From Sympetrum striolatum (lineage: Eukaryota > Arthropoda > Insecta > Odonata > Libellulidae), in the NCBI GenBank assembly GCA_947579665.1, contig OX388347.1, positions 38,510,943 through 38,574,942 on the forward strand: a stretch of DNA of 64,000 nucleotides, written 5' to 3'. The notes under the pieces were generated by a model. It had not been told where the DNA came from, did not search any database, and was given only the letters and a program-made list of their open reading frames with translations. This document shows positions 41,961 to 54,555 of this stretch, piece by piece (the first letter of the stretch is position 1; each line of letters opens with the position of its first letter). The position numbers were made by a program, and so were the translations under genes.

Positions 41961-44290
41961 ATATTCCTGTGCCTTCGCACGTTGTAGTTGAAATTGACAT
42001 TCTAAGAGATGATGAATGTTCCTTTGGGTAAATGTCTGGATGAGTCACACTAGCGAATAAATGTAAAACTTCGAGATATTCACCTTTCTTTGTCTTATGT
42101 CAGCCTCTTGATTCTACGTGCTTTTGAGTCTCATAATAATAATAAATTGTCTTCATTCGGGAGAGATTGAGAATAAAAGTCACGTCTTCCATCTAACCTT
42201 TCGTCATAAATCATAGAATAATTAATTTAAAGAGATAGTGTGAGTAAAATGAGAACAACGGATGTTAAAAACCTAAGCGATTGTTAGGAAAAAAATTTCC
42301 TCGGCAGGAAAACATCTTCGAAGAAGGACGGTGTGAAAAACCTGCTCAAACATACCAATAGTAATACCATAGAGTAACTATACTTACTCTATAGTATATA
42401 TAGTATAGTTACTCTATGGTAATACTTACAAAATGAGAAGAAGTATGACAAAATATATAAATATAATTTCAATAAGTGCATGTATGCGATACATTAATAA
42501 GTATAATCAGTTAACATTTAAATTAATGGTATCGATATACATATCACCATAAAACAAATAAAAAAGTACACAAATTTCCATCCATACCGTACAATTATAG
42601 ACAGTTATTAGAGGAAGTACTAATAGAAAATTGAGAAGCAATGTAGCTGCCGAAGTAAATGGTTTCAGCAATTACGGTGGAAACTATTTCAGGAAATTTT
42701 AGAAAGCGAAGAATCCAGAATTATCACTTGAGGAAGTGGGTGGGACAAAGAGTTGACTTAAATTGTCATTTCATTTCCTTCCCTACTTCCATTTCTAACC
42801 TAATGGATCTAACGTAATAATCCGTTTCGTATTTAACTAATACCAGGAGAGGCGCCCGTTGAAATCCAACGAGAATAACAGGACAAAAATATATGAACTA
42901 TGTCGATTTGACATGAAACTATCCCCCGTTAAAATGTTTATGTATCCGTATCTTTAACGACTCTGATAAATCTTATATTTACCTAGCACAAACTATCACA
43001 CTTTATCTCCTTCGATTCTTAACCCCTTTTAAGACCATTTGTGGAATTTGTCACTTTCAACTTCCGACTAACCATGAGGAGCTTATAAGAAATGCTTACA
43101 ATAGGTTTCATTATATGCTTAAATGCTTACATTTGTTTCTCTTTAATCTTCCCATGCTTTCTTATAAAATGAAATATTAATTAGGAAGAGTTAATGCATG
43201 TTTTCAAACTGTTAATATGTAGGGTAATTATTCTACACACAGCAAAGATTCTAGCACTCACGCGTTGAATATTACTACGTTCAAGAAATGTTTTATTATC
43301 TATAAATGCTTACACTTCCATCCTTAATTGTTTGGTTGATAATACTATTAGCACACATCTCTCTACTAACTAAACTACTTCTGTTATTTACTTTAACTTA
43401 TACTATTTACAGCTCACCTGATCACTCCATCGAATATATGTAGATATAGTACCTTCTCAGACACTCATTGCACGAAAACATCCGTAAACAATTACGTTCC
43501 CATAAACAAAACTTGGTTGCTACTGACGCTTACACAAAAGATACGCTAAACCAACGGTTTTCCTTCTAGAGTTTATTTAGTAGCGATTGTAGTCTTGGAT
43601 GCCATTGCTAAATAAACAACAATTACATGGCATCGGGAATTACCAATTAATTAAAAACAGAGAAAGTAATGTCCGATAGTTTCAAATATATGTAATTGGC
43701 GAATTAACGATGAAATCGACTTCAAACCGTTAAAGCTTTGCTGGAATAAGATCTAGTGTTTAAGTTGTCGAATGAAGCAAATGTGGTGGGCATCAATTCA
43801 CATTTGCGTATTTAGATATGAATATAATTTCTGCGAGTCTTCTTTCCTACCTTTCTACCATTGTAGATGCTCGATGCAGTTTGTCTCATGCCTCTACATC
43901 AAACCATTTCTGAATTTGGGGACGGACAGTCTCTCCGAAAATTATTTGTTAGGATTATCTTGTGCGATCAAGACGGAGCTTATGTCCGATATTTTCGTCC
44001 ATCAATTGAGTTCGAAAGCCCTTTTCTAATGAAAGAGAATAATTCTCTCATATTGTGAGGGTCACACATTCTCAGTCGATCATTTATACCTTCAATAAAT
44101 TATCTGTGGAATATATGGAAAATTTCTATTCGCATTGCTGTTCAATGATGAGGTTTTGTATAAAATTCACAGAATAAGGCGCAGTGTAGTGGAAATCCAT
44201 TATAGAAAGAAACAAAAGAAAAAGTTACTTCGTCCTAAAATCATTTTTGTGGATGAGTACCAACTTTTTCATGTTTCACTCTACCATGCG
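41961..44290. other. AT-rich intergenic DNA with one hairpin
   Basis: The hairpin at 42360-42425 is listed separately. Otherwise no frames or repeats were recognised. Confidence 0.45.
42360..42425. repeat. Hairpin with 25-bp arms
   Basis: Left arm AGTAATACCATAGAGTAACT... and right arm ...AGTTACTCTATGGTAATACT are reverse complements with one swapped base pair position over 25 bp. The loop repeats part of the arm (CTCTATAGTATATA). It resembles the 1141-1229 hairpin in size, and both arms include an ATACCAT word. Confidence 0.8.
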
Positions 44291-44293
44291 TTT

Positions 44294-44326
44294 CAACCTG
44301 ACTTAACCATCAGTTAAGTCAGGTTG
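44294..44326. repeat. Perfect 14-bp inverted repeat, 5-base loop
   Basis: CAACCTGACTTAAC and GTTAAGTCAGGTTG flank CATCA. It is not followed by a T run and there is no gene upstream, so a terminator role is not suggested. Confidence 0.85.
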
Positions 44327-44419
44327 GCGAATCTCTCCTGATCTTAATTTCCATGAAATGATAAGAATGGAAAATATATCATAAGTCAATTTATTAACAA
44401 CTTACAATGAGGATTTTCC

Positions 44420-44610
44420 CGCCCTTTCGACAGAACCTTACAGGGGAGTGATCGGAAAACCGGATAATTGCTTTTGGTCGTTTTTTCCCCAGGCTATTAG
44501 ATATGCTAATAAGGTGGATTACGTAATGAGGAGTTATTACACCCCCTGCCATACGCCTCTACAGGCTTGGAGGATATATATCTAAATCTAAAATCTAAAT
44601 CTTAATGCAC
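44420..44610 (+). pseudogene. LINE 3'-terminal remnant, related to 39200-39520
   Basis: TTGCTTTTGGTCGTTTTTTC (FWSFFP motif), then CACCCCCTGCCATACGCCTC and a tail of ATCTAAA repeats (about 44580-44603). The order and words match the copy at 39.2-39.5 kb, and the ATCTAA-type tail marks the LINE 3' end. Confidence 0.6.
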
Positions 44611-44985
44611 AAGAACCCACTGTAACCAATCGTGCGCTTCATTGATAGAACAAATATAGTTTACACTATTGTATCACCCTCTTCCTGTCTCTCCTCTTTC
44701 GGCTTATCTCTAATGAGGTTACTCTTTGTCTGCCTTGACTAATTGTGCTCAGAGTAAATTAAGATAACGAGAAGGACTCAATGTCTCTATGTTTCGTTTC
44801 TACTTTTTCTTGGGTTAAGCCGCACAACTTTTCAATCCAAGAAATTCCCCTTTCTTTTTCCAAACATAGACAATAAGCATATTCATTCATATCGGCTATG
44901 GTAAAATATCCAGCAAAAGTATTTTCGACCTACTAACTTCTTCATATAGATTGGTAAATGTAACCAGTGTAGACCTGCGAAAGAA

Positions 44986-45815
44986 TTATATTAAAACATT
45001 CGTTTGGAGTATAGGGCTATACGGGGCATTGGATACCTCGCTCGAAAAAGCGTTTTTGGACCGTTGGAGTTTAGACTCTTCTAGAGGAAGATAAACAGGA
45101 ATGCAGGCCTTCGAAATGCGATGTTGGCGCAGGATGCTACAAATAAAATGGACAAGCAAATTAACCAACGAGCAAGTGCTGGAGATGATAAAGGAGAAAC
45201 GTCGATTATTAAAAACTAGTGAATTCCCTGTCAAAAATGGCGGAATGAAAATTAAATTTAGTTTCATTCAATCCACGAAATGATAAACCTAAAAATTATA
45301 GCGCTGTTCAGTATAATTGAAATCAAATAAGAGCAGAATTTATTCTGAAAATTTCAGTTCTTTTTGGATTTTCAAGCACTTATATTAATGTACAAGGTTA
45401 ATTGAGCGTTATTTACCCTTTCAATTTATTAATACTTTATTTAAAAAATGTTGTAGCTATCTATTGATCCATTCTAACGTTAACATGTATTTTCCGCTGA
45501 CCCAAGTAGTGCCTGTTAACTGTTATAATGTAGAATATGTTTATTTTTTAAAAAATTGATAATAATCTTTACAAAAGCTAAAATGTAAGTCTCATATGGC
45601 ACCTGCTAAGGCACTCGGAGTAGTGTACCAATATAATTGAAAGTAGAATGGAAAAAAAAGGAAAAGGGGAAGGCCAAGAATTGAGTTTTTCACTGATACA
45701 ATGGATTGACGACTGTATAAAGGATCTGGCAATTACAAGGCGTCCTCCAAGATTATAAATGCTGCCCACCAACCCAATGGTCGAAGAGAGGAGAGAGAGA
45801 GAGAGAACTTCTTCA
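44986..45815 (+). pseudogene. RTE-like LINE remnant interrupted by ~300 bp
   Basis: First part (44994-45290): KTFVWSIGLYGA, then after a stop MQAFEMRCWRRMLQIKWTS and EQVLEMIKEKRRLL, the usual order after the RT core. The homology stops near 45285 and resumes about 45640 with KRRGRPRIEF, a D-TMD word and a C-terminal PNGRREERERE encoded by a GA-rich run (45785-45808). The intervening ~300 bp is AT-rich and unrelated, so it is an insertion or a replaced segment. Confidence 0.72.
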
Positions 45816-45866
45816 TTGCCACATATTATAGATAAATAAAAAATTAACTTTCTCGTAACTTATATT

Positions 45867-46235
45867 AACAACGTAGAGCGGCTCGTTTCATAAAGGAAAA
45901 CTATATATTCGATAGCAGTGTCCGAAATGATCGAAGCCCTCCGCTGGGAATCTCTTAAGAAACGAAGAACTGAGTTTAGGCAAACATTATTCGAGAAATT
46001 TTTAAACATTGATTTACACTACGAAATACTGGACTTCGTGATTTCAACTCTCAGCGAACGCGATTTTCGCTGCCAGACGACAAAAAGATTTCGCGAGAAC
46101 AGATGACCTTTATTGATCTCTTTTTCCGGGTAGTATAAGGTGCTCTAATATAAAAATTATTTAGGTAGTTTGGTGTTTCACACCCCCTGACATATATATG
46201 CCTTAGTGCGGATACTTATGTAAATGTAAATGAAA
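45867..46235 (+). pseudogene. CR1/jockey-like LINE C-terminal remnant, second copy
   Basis: It aligns with the copy at 38790-39180: ARFIKENYIFD in one frame, then MIEALRWESLKKRR, LFEKFLN and LSERDFRCQTTKRF in another, so at least one frameshift separates head and tail. The 3' end runs TAGTATAAGGTGCTCTAATA and then CACACCCCCTGACATA. The copy terminates in GTAAATGTAAATG, a short-period LINE tail. It sits ~50 bp downstream of the RTE-like remnant. Confidence 0.75.
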
Positions 46236-46925
46236 GTGTAGTTCCTTACTCGTACTTTGGCGTAGCAGACCTCGAGAATCGATTTTCACGAAATCGATAA
46301 TCAGGAGAGAGGATTAAGAACGTTTAATCCCCGACTCAAAACTATTGAGTTAATGAGATGCGGAATTCAGTTTCGAAACGGCTCCACTCCTCTTCCATAC
46401 ACATTCAGAGACTTTTCTTTTTTTTTTAATCGACTGCCGATGAATTATTTCCAAGGACGTCTCTTTTGAAGTTGAAATTCGGATATGGTTTATTCAAACC
46501 CTGAATAGACATCCTTGTGACGAGTAGACACTTGTGCCCGACTTTCTTCTTGTCGTCCTAAACCGTAGGAGTGGTGATAGTTATTCATAAATCAGAATTG
46601 GATTTGAAGTTTTTACACCAAAATTATTTTCCCAACTCTCGATGCTAAAATTGACGTCCCAACTCGATTGTTAGAAGGTTTTGACAGTAGGTTTTGAGTT
46701 TTAATGATGCACCAGATCATGAACGGGCATAGTGAGTTTAAGTAATGATTTATCGAATTTAAATGGTCCAGAAGTATTCGTAATTGTAATCCTATCAAAT
46801 GTTACGTAATAGTTTTGAGATACTTAGTTCCACTATATCTAACGAAAGATTTGTGAAATAATTACTAAATCCATTGTAAATATTATTATAATATACTTAG
46901 CCGATGTGTATAAGCTAAAAAAAAT

Positions 46926-47012
46926 CTTTGTAAAATTTTCACAATTACATTTTTAAAAATCTGAGGCAGGTTTCGACCATTTTTATAGTAAAATGGTGGA
47001 AATTTTACAAAG
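46926..47012. repeat. Foldback with GGTTTCGACC centre
   Basis: Arms CTTTGTAAAATTTTCAC (46926-46942) and GTGGAAATTTTACAAAG (46996-47012) are reverse complements with one mismatch. The interior has GGCAGGTTTCGACCAT, the variant centre seen in the foldback family here. A SINE follows within ~20 bp. Confidence 0.7.
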
Positions 47013-47028
47013 TTTATGCATTCCATAC

Positions 47029-47240
47029 CGGCCTTGTTGGCGGAGTGGATAGCATTCCATCTACGCTATCACTCCAAATCCCAAGGTCCCGGCTTTGAAT
47101 CCCGGCTGACCGGATTTTTCCGATCAGGGAATGGTTGTGTGTGTTCGTTGTTGCTGTTGCCTCGGTGAAGCACCCCCTGACAAGTTCATGAGAGCTTCAC
47201 CGATAAAGGGCATCAGCAGCAGAGTATGAAAAAAAATATT
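47029..47240 (+). mobile_element. tRNA-derived SINE, third type
   Basis: The head GGCCTTGTTGGCGGAGTGG contains a perfect-looking A box (TGGCGGAGTGG). The B box GGCTTTGAATCCC is slightly decayed. The body runs through a GTGTGTGTTCGTTG stretch and AAGCACCCCCTGACAAG to an A-rich tail (TATGAAAAAAAATATT) at about 47226-47240. No reliable target duplication was found. The body is unrelated to the two other SINE types in the window. Confidence 0.75.
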
Positions 47241-47825
47241 TAGTATGAATTTATTATTTATGAATGAACTACCATCAGTTGCAGCTATGGTAAGACTAGA
47301 TGAGGGCCGATCTATGCCGATGCCGATCGTTCTAAAATTATGCTGCTGAAAATATGAGAAAGTATATACTTCTCCAACGTTTTCTTGACACAAATATCAC
47401 ACAATGAAGCCTTCCGCAATTGATTTCATTTTCAACTAAAGAAACTCGAAGAACTAAACGGTATCCAAGATAGAATATGTTTTACTTGAAGGAAGTTTTG
47501 AAATTATTGCAGAAGTAAGTTCGAAAGATCTTCTTCCTCTTTAAAATAGCGATTTGAAATTGCGAATGATGTCGCATTGAATTATTTTGGGGCACCAGAG
47601 GTTTTCTTACCCAGGTCGCTCATATTTTTCTGCCCGATGAGACAAAAGTCGTGTATATGGCTCTGTCTGTGTTCATAATAGATATCGCAAGCATTTACTT
47701 GATGGACAACCCAAGTTTTTATAACCGAATAAGTTATTTCTCGAAAATTGTCGCTTATAGGTTTATGTCATAACAGATAACTTAGACAGGCTATATAATC
47801 CACCCCTTATGTCAAATATGATATG

Positions 47826-47867
47826 CATACATACATACATACATACAACGGTCTTTATTAGGCGAAA
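47826..47867 (-). repeat. (CATA)n tail joined to an AATAAAGACC retroelement 3' end
   Basis: On the minus strand GTTTCGCCTAATAAAGACCG runs into five TATG-type repeats. The GCC, AATAAAGAC, then short-period tail order matches 63735-63778 and 9118-9160. Confidence 0.5.
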
Positions 47868-48258
47868 CTGTTGGCGAAACGATATATGAACTCTGTGCTG
47901 TTTTTATATTTTTATACTCAAGGAATTTATGAATGGTGAAATAAATAATCTATATTAATAGTGTGATTTAAAGTGAGCAGATTTCCACATTAGAAGCTCG
48001 TGTTAATTCTGAGACTTCACATAATGCTCCGTCTCCGATTCATATTCTTATCTATATCTTTGATTGGAAGATAAATATTATTGATAGCAAGCAATTTTAT
48101 TTTTTCCTACTATGAAAGCCATCTCGAATATAATACATGGATTATTGTTTCTCAGAGAGCTAATGAGGAATTATTCAAAATGAGAATTATTGTATTACAT
48201 ACACTTTCTAGAGAGGGAACTAATTCGTACATGATACACCATTACTGATTAATATGTG

Positions 48259-48708
48259 CGAGGGTTGAATGATAAGTAATGCCTCCACCTTCGTAACTTG
48301 GGCTTGGATGGGAATATTTTAATAAATTAAACACAGATATAATCCTTAGAATGTGCTTTTTAATTATCGATAAATATCGGTAATTAACATAATCACCAGA
48401 TACCTGTATACGCTCTGCCAACGATGAACAAGTTCTCTGAATCCATCACTGAAGAATTCAAAACTCTGTTTCTGCAATCAGCCTCTCACGAGTCTCTCAA
48501 CTTCTTCAACAGATGCACAGTGATGTCCCCTCAGATCCCCTTTCATTATCTGACCTTACTGATCTATATACCGGTATCTGTTGATTGCGTTGATTGGTAA
48601 ATATCGGTAAACATATTCTAAGGATTTTTTCTGTGTCTGATTTATTAAAATAATCCCAACCAAACCCAAGTTACGGAGGCGGAGGCATTACATTTCAGTC
48701 AGCCCTAA
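48259..48708 (-). pseudogene. Mariner deletion derivative keeping the transposase C-terminus
   Basis: Terminal inverted repeats (AGGGTTGAATGATAAGTAAT... and AGGGCTGACTGAAATGTAAT..., then GCCTCC and CGTAACTTGGG) are similar over about 110 bp and match the mariner end consensus style. Between them the minus strand encodes LRGHHCASVEEVERLVRG, a stop, then SFEFFSDGFRELVHRW and SVYRYLV, which is the C-terminal region of mariner transposase. The catalytic D,D34D part is deleted. Flanking TA was not cleanly resolved on the left. Confidence 0.8.
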
Positions 48709-51700
48709 CACTAAAATGATGTCAAAATTAGTTAACTATTAATGTATCATATTTTTTATGTATAATATTTTCTTAGCTGACTTCTCCATTAACAAAATAA
48801 GCATTCAATGTGTATTCACACGTAATGGTACATAGTTTCGAGCCATCTGACTGTTATTAAATCCCAAATTTAAGAGAACGCAATGTATCAGCAATTTTAA
48901 CGTCAGGTGATCGGAGCCAAAGCATCTCCTTGGAGAGAAACCCGCATACATGACCGTAAAGTAAGGCATAACGCAATGCATGATTGGCTCGTGGCTATAA
49001 AATCGGGCAAAGGTTAGCCATGGGAATGGATATTCGCCAGAGAGGGGATTTAACGAGCATCTCAGTCGATTGAAACAATTGAAACACGGCCATGCGCAAG
49101 TGAAACTCCGATTGGAAGCCGCACCGCATGCGTTCCCGATTTGTGCCGTATTTCAGAACCCAAATCCGAATCAAAATCGCGTGTGCGAGAGACGCTCATG
49201 GACGGAATCCACAGAGCGTCCTTCCTTTCTAGTGCAGTTTGCCCATTGTGTCCACCTTCCTTACGACGCCACATTTCTTGTATAAGTGTGTGTAAGTTTA
49301 TTAGCCACGTATTGCAGTCTAAAGCGGATTTCCACAAGTCTTCCAGCGTGTAAATTTATAGTTCTCAGATTCGATTATTTCTTTCATATCTTTTATTGCA
49401 AATTCTGTTGGATGACCATACGATTCTACCACCACCTTCCTTTTTTCCTTGATGTTATATGTCTTCCTTATTACTTTTAACATTTTCAGCAGAGCTGTCT
49501 TATCCCAAGATACGTATACTTACCTTCGGAAACGTATCTTCGCTTTCGTTGTAGTTTATTGCCTGCCAAGGTTTTGACTCTTTTGGTACGAAAGTGGATG
49601 AATTCACATCAAAAGAGGCTACAAGTTATAGAGAGGTTTAAATACTTCAGCCGTTACATGAATGATATTTATGGATGATTGTAAGAGTGTTTGTGCAATC
49701 ACACCAATTTATATGCGAGTGCAAGTTTCAGATGTCGAAATTTATTTTCTTTTAGAAATTTATTTAAGAGGATCATCTGGCTTCTTTTAAAACTGCAGCA
49801 AAATACATTTTGGAAAACTCTAATTCAGCAACATCGTAGTGAAAATTATTCAAATAACGTTAATACACTAGATATATATTCTCACTCACCTTATTCTCGA
49901 TGAAAACATAAAAGCTGCAGTTAACTATGTGCAATGACTGATGTTGTCGAATTTAATGTAAACATCTGCACATTTCGGACATTTTGCTTAGAATGTTTCT
50001 CTGCACTGTCGATTAAACTGCATGTCAGCGTTATATCGTTATATCTACGTATTTGCATTAATATAATGAGTAGTTGAAACATAGATTTCAGAATCGGGTG
50101 ATGGTAAATTGGTGCATTCGAATAAAATAGAATAGTATTGTTTCCTCATCGTCATTGGATGATAAGTAAGTTCCAAGTGATAAGTCTAGATGAGTTTTAT
50201 TTTGTTGAAACAATCCGAAGCAATTGGATTATCGTAATTAAATTCTTTATTATTCAGCCGGACTTCGTGGAAAGTAAAGAAGTAAAAAAACTTGATAATA
50301 TCCACATAGTATTTATCATACGACCGATTTCGACAACACAGCCATCATTAGATAAAAGCATAACAAATTAATGTAAGAATTTTGCTCAAATTATAGTAAT
50401 AATTGAATTATAATCATATTTTTCTACATTTGGATCTTTATTTTATTTTACTGCTTAGCAAATTCGTTCTTGGATCTGGAAGGAATCATTGGGCTCTCTC
50501 TTGTGATTCAGGGTAATAATTATAATTATGTAGAATGTATACATTAAGTAAAATAAAATTCATCCCAAGCTTACGGCGATTTAAAAGTTGCAAAGTATAC
50601 TTAATTAAGGTTATAATTAAGTAACTGTTATCTGTATTCAGGGGGCGTATTCAGATATTGCATCATTTCCTGCAAGATGAGAGCGTTGCTCATCTTCGCT
50701 TTGATATGAATTACTTTAGCTACTTAGAGAGCCAATGCAGACATTTATGGAGCGCCGACGTTGGCGTTTATTTGTTTTTGAAATCAAGCGTAAGACTCCA
50801 TTCGATTTAAACGAAGGGAATCCATTCAGGAATCGTCATTGACCAGGAACTAATTTCCAATCCGTGCCTATAAATTATCTCGTAGATTTGAATTAACCTC
50901 TCACCTGATATGGTTGTTTTGTAATTATGCACTCTGCCCCTATAATTGATTCACTAAAGGGTCACCGGTATTATTACTTTCTATTTCAAATGTTAATTGG
51001 AAATAGAAAGAAATTAATGTTTTCTCTTACTTTCTCTTACGCCCATATTCTTTAGTTATAGATTTCGTTTTCTTCGTTTTCAATATCATTCAACGGTAAA
51101 ATTTGTTGTGTGAGTTGCAAAGGACTATAATTGGTTATTGGTATAATTTAGTGCAAGGAGATAAATAATAATTCAATTTATATAATACTTTTTGAGAGAA
51201 GAGCGACACAAGTAAATATAAATCATGAAGGGGCTTTTTTAGGTCTCCCTTCAAATTTTTCATCCTTTGAAACTCGAAAGTTATAATTTGTATTTAAATT
51301 ACTCTTCGCTCAACCATCATTATAAAGGAGAGTTAATTCGTATGTTTTTAATATCGACGTTCATTCATTGCAACGTTCATTTTTTTAATGGAAAATTACC
51401 AAAGAAATACTACCAATTTGCGCGCACTGATATTCTCACATAAAAATAACGAAAACTTTTTCTGATAATGAATACGTGGAACTATTCTAAATGTACACAA
51501 AAACTGTTTTGGAAGCATTTAAAAATGAATTGAGTGGCCGCCCACGCGCCTTACGTCAGAGATCCTTGGACGGAAGCCTTGCTAAAACTACACGTAATTT
51601 ATTTTGAGGAAATGCCTTTTAATTGATAAATAAATAAAAACACAATTATATTTCGGTGGACCTGATAAGGGAAAAAGAATAACCTCTGTTGGAGAGTGTA

Positions 51701-53500
51701 ACCTAGTTCTTCTCAAACGTTCACATATTTTCCGCACAAAAGTGTGAATAAAAAGAAAATTACAAGAAATGGACTCCTTACCAATAATAACATAGAAGGC
51801 ATTGAATCTGAAGTAGTGAAACTGATGTGGTATTTTTTCTTATAGGTTAAATAAACAAATTATGTCATTATTTTGGGAAAAATTGAGACCTCTCAGTCTC
51901 CTCTTCCATTTGCTCTATCTTAAATGCAAAATAGATCTAATTAGAGGAGGGGAGTAATTTAGTTGCATATTTCAAAAGTCTAAACTTTCAACAGCAGGTA
52001 AACACTCCAGAAATAGTATGCATCACCATAAAATGAAAAAGAAATAAAATAAACCATAATTAAATTACGCTGCAGAATTCTATGAAATGAGATACGAACC
52101 TCAGTTAGGAGCGAATTATGAACGAAATTAGCCATGGCTGTGCAACATTTGCATTACAAATACCGAAAATTTTGATGTTTACAGATTTGTTAGTGAAAGC
52201 AATTATTCTGTGAATATTAAAACAAGGATACACTCACATGAGTGGATTTAAGCTATCAGTGGAACAATACGGAATGATTGCATCCAGGTCCTCATAATAT
52301 TATAAAAAATGAAACTTGAGCCGTTTTCTTAAAAGCTATATAATAATAAATAGTATTCTGAGTTTAACTGCTTACATATTTGACTAGCTTAAATTGATTT
52401 GATCATAAATTCGAAAGGCCAAAGGAATAGCGGGCCAAAGCCCGACTATGTAACCATGTATATCTTAGTTTTTTTAGTGAAAAATGTTTGGGAGAAACTT
52501 AGAATGTTATTATTTACGAAAGAAGAATGTTTGGAAAAAAATGTTTATGTATGAATGAAAAACAAGTAAAGGAGGTCTTTATTCGAGCTTGGATAGAGAT
52601 TAGCAAGTTTAGATGAATGGGAATGCCCTTAACATAATGGTTTACTATTGTGACATTTCTGAGAGTGTTTTGTGAGAAGCAACTATTCTGAGGAGGATGT
52701 TAATACCAATGACAGTTAGTTTAGATTTTTCTTTTTATTCAAGCGTCTGATGTTTTAATTATATTATATGAAGTTACTTAGCTAAACCTTTGTGAATACC
52801 TTCTTTTGGACCAGGCCAATAGATAACTGTGCCTAGTCACAAATACGCCCTCAACCTAATAATGAATAATTCTACTTAGCTATAACATTTAGTATGAGAA
52901 TTGTACTTATACTTTCCAATGACCAATTAGATATGTCTCATATCTCAAGAGAGTAATAAATACCAATAAGACTCAGGTGAATGGCGGCAATGACAGCAAA
53001 GTGTTTGGAACCGAACGATGCTGCTTAAATATGTAAATAAAGAATTATGAAATATGTAAATGATCATCGGATGGAAAAAGCCGCTCGGTCATATCGCTGC
53101 AAACGACCATCTGCTCGCGCATTTAGCTTCAGTTAATTATTCAAAGCTCTATTCTCATATTTGAGAGGCGCAAGATCTGAAAGGGTGTTTCTCATGTTGT
53201 TCTATCTGGGGGATGGAGGAAAATAGCGATAAACGAATAGTATTCATGCTGAAAGAAATAGACTGTATTGGAAATAAAAATGTGTTTTATACCAATATCT
53301 AGTCATTCACGTATGTAAAAGTTACTGCAGGCTGTCGTCCAAGACGAAGTTTGAAGTTCAAATGTTAGATAATCTCCGTCGAACGGTACATACATTCTCT
53401 AATTTTGAGTTTTAATTGTAAAAGGCCTTATTGAACAGCTTTGTTAGTACTATGTGGGATAGAGCTCCAAACATCTTAAAAGACAAAACTTAGATATTTA
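48709..53500. other. AT-rich intergenic DNA, no gene recognised
   Basis: A slightly GC-richer patch at about 48960-49290 has a TATAAAA word (48994-49000), but the frames around it lack domain character. A GACCGATTTCGACAAC word near 50322-50340 with CATCATT following resembles the foldback-family centre. Nothing else stands out over almost 5 kb. Confidence 0.45.
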
Positions 53501-53506
53501 CGAACC

Positions 53507-53557
53507 AGAAAAGTGGTAGAATCAGAAAAGTGGTAGAATCAGAAAAGTGGTAGAATC
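53507..53557. repeat. 17-bp tandem repeat, three copies
   Basis: AGAAAAGTGGTAGAATC occurs at 53507, 53524 and 53541 without mismatch. It is a small young minisatellite in non-coding DNA. Confidence 0.92.
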
Positions 53558-54554
53558 CCAAAATCATCACAGGTTTTAAACAAAAGATGAAGACTTGAGA
53601 CTTTAGGGTACTAAGAAATATGAATTAAAAACACTATTGTTGCAAAATAGGTTGAGGAAATAAAATGTAATTCAATCAGAGGGTGAAGTGAGATTGAAAA
53701 AAAAAATAATGGAACTGAATACATACTATATCATTGGATGATAATAAAGAAATGGCTCACAGTAAGAAAGTTAATCTTCGAGGTGATAATTCTTAGGAGA
53801 AAAAGATGTATGTACCAACCACTAAGAAAATAGATGGAATAGATATAACATTAGGCAAACTACTTCCAAGGAAGAAATAGGGTTGGGTTGGGAAATCATG
53901 GAACTCCCTGCAATGAGATTTTTAACTACATATATGATATTGATTAATGATAGAATTCGTCGTTATTTTAATGATAAACCTAAAAATATCATTTTATCAA
54001 TGTATAACCACGGATATTCAGTCCCGGTTGAAATTTATCTTAAATTATCAAAGAAAGAGGAAATAGGACTAGATGGACAAAGTCGAACACTTACATATCC
54101 CAGAAAGCTTTCATTTACCTTGGAAGGAGCTATGAAGTATAAAATTGGCTAGAAATAGATTTGAATGCGGGGCATTGGTTCCTGGAAATCTACCTGCATC
54201 CCTTCATCTTTTAATTAGATTATTTGCATTTTCAACCGCTTTGATCTTCCACTGCCTTTGATGCAAATTATCGATCTTGTTCGGGAACTGAAATATTTGG
54301 TCTTGTGCTTGTATTATCTGGCGTGACGTGATAATCGTGCAAAATAATTCTCTTTTGATTTTTTCTTTGCTGTTTCTCTCTTCATGCTGTTCTCACAGGA
54401 TTTTCGCCTATATTAAATGAATTTTTGTTATAAAATTAATAAATTTTGAAACCTATACTTTAAAAAGTTCTGAATTTACTATCACATCAAAAAAGAGTAT
54501 TGAGTTACCCTTCTGCAATACACAGCCACAAAAGTTATTTTTCCGTATATTATA
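53558..54554. other. Intergenic DNA, no gene recognised
   Basis: A plus-strand frame of 89 codons (53883-54152) is present, but its protein (MGWEIMELPAMRFLTTY...) shows no motif I recognise and there are no supporting signals. Confidence 0.35.
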
Positions 54555-54555
54555 G

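Noticed and set aside
44294..44326. Rho-independent-type terminator
   Set aside because: The genome is eukaryotic, and the hairpin has no T run and no gene upstream.
49062..49353. Overlapping frames on both strands near a TATAAAA word
   Set aside because: No domain, mutually overlapping frames, and no initiator at the right distance from the TATA word.
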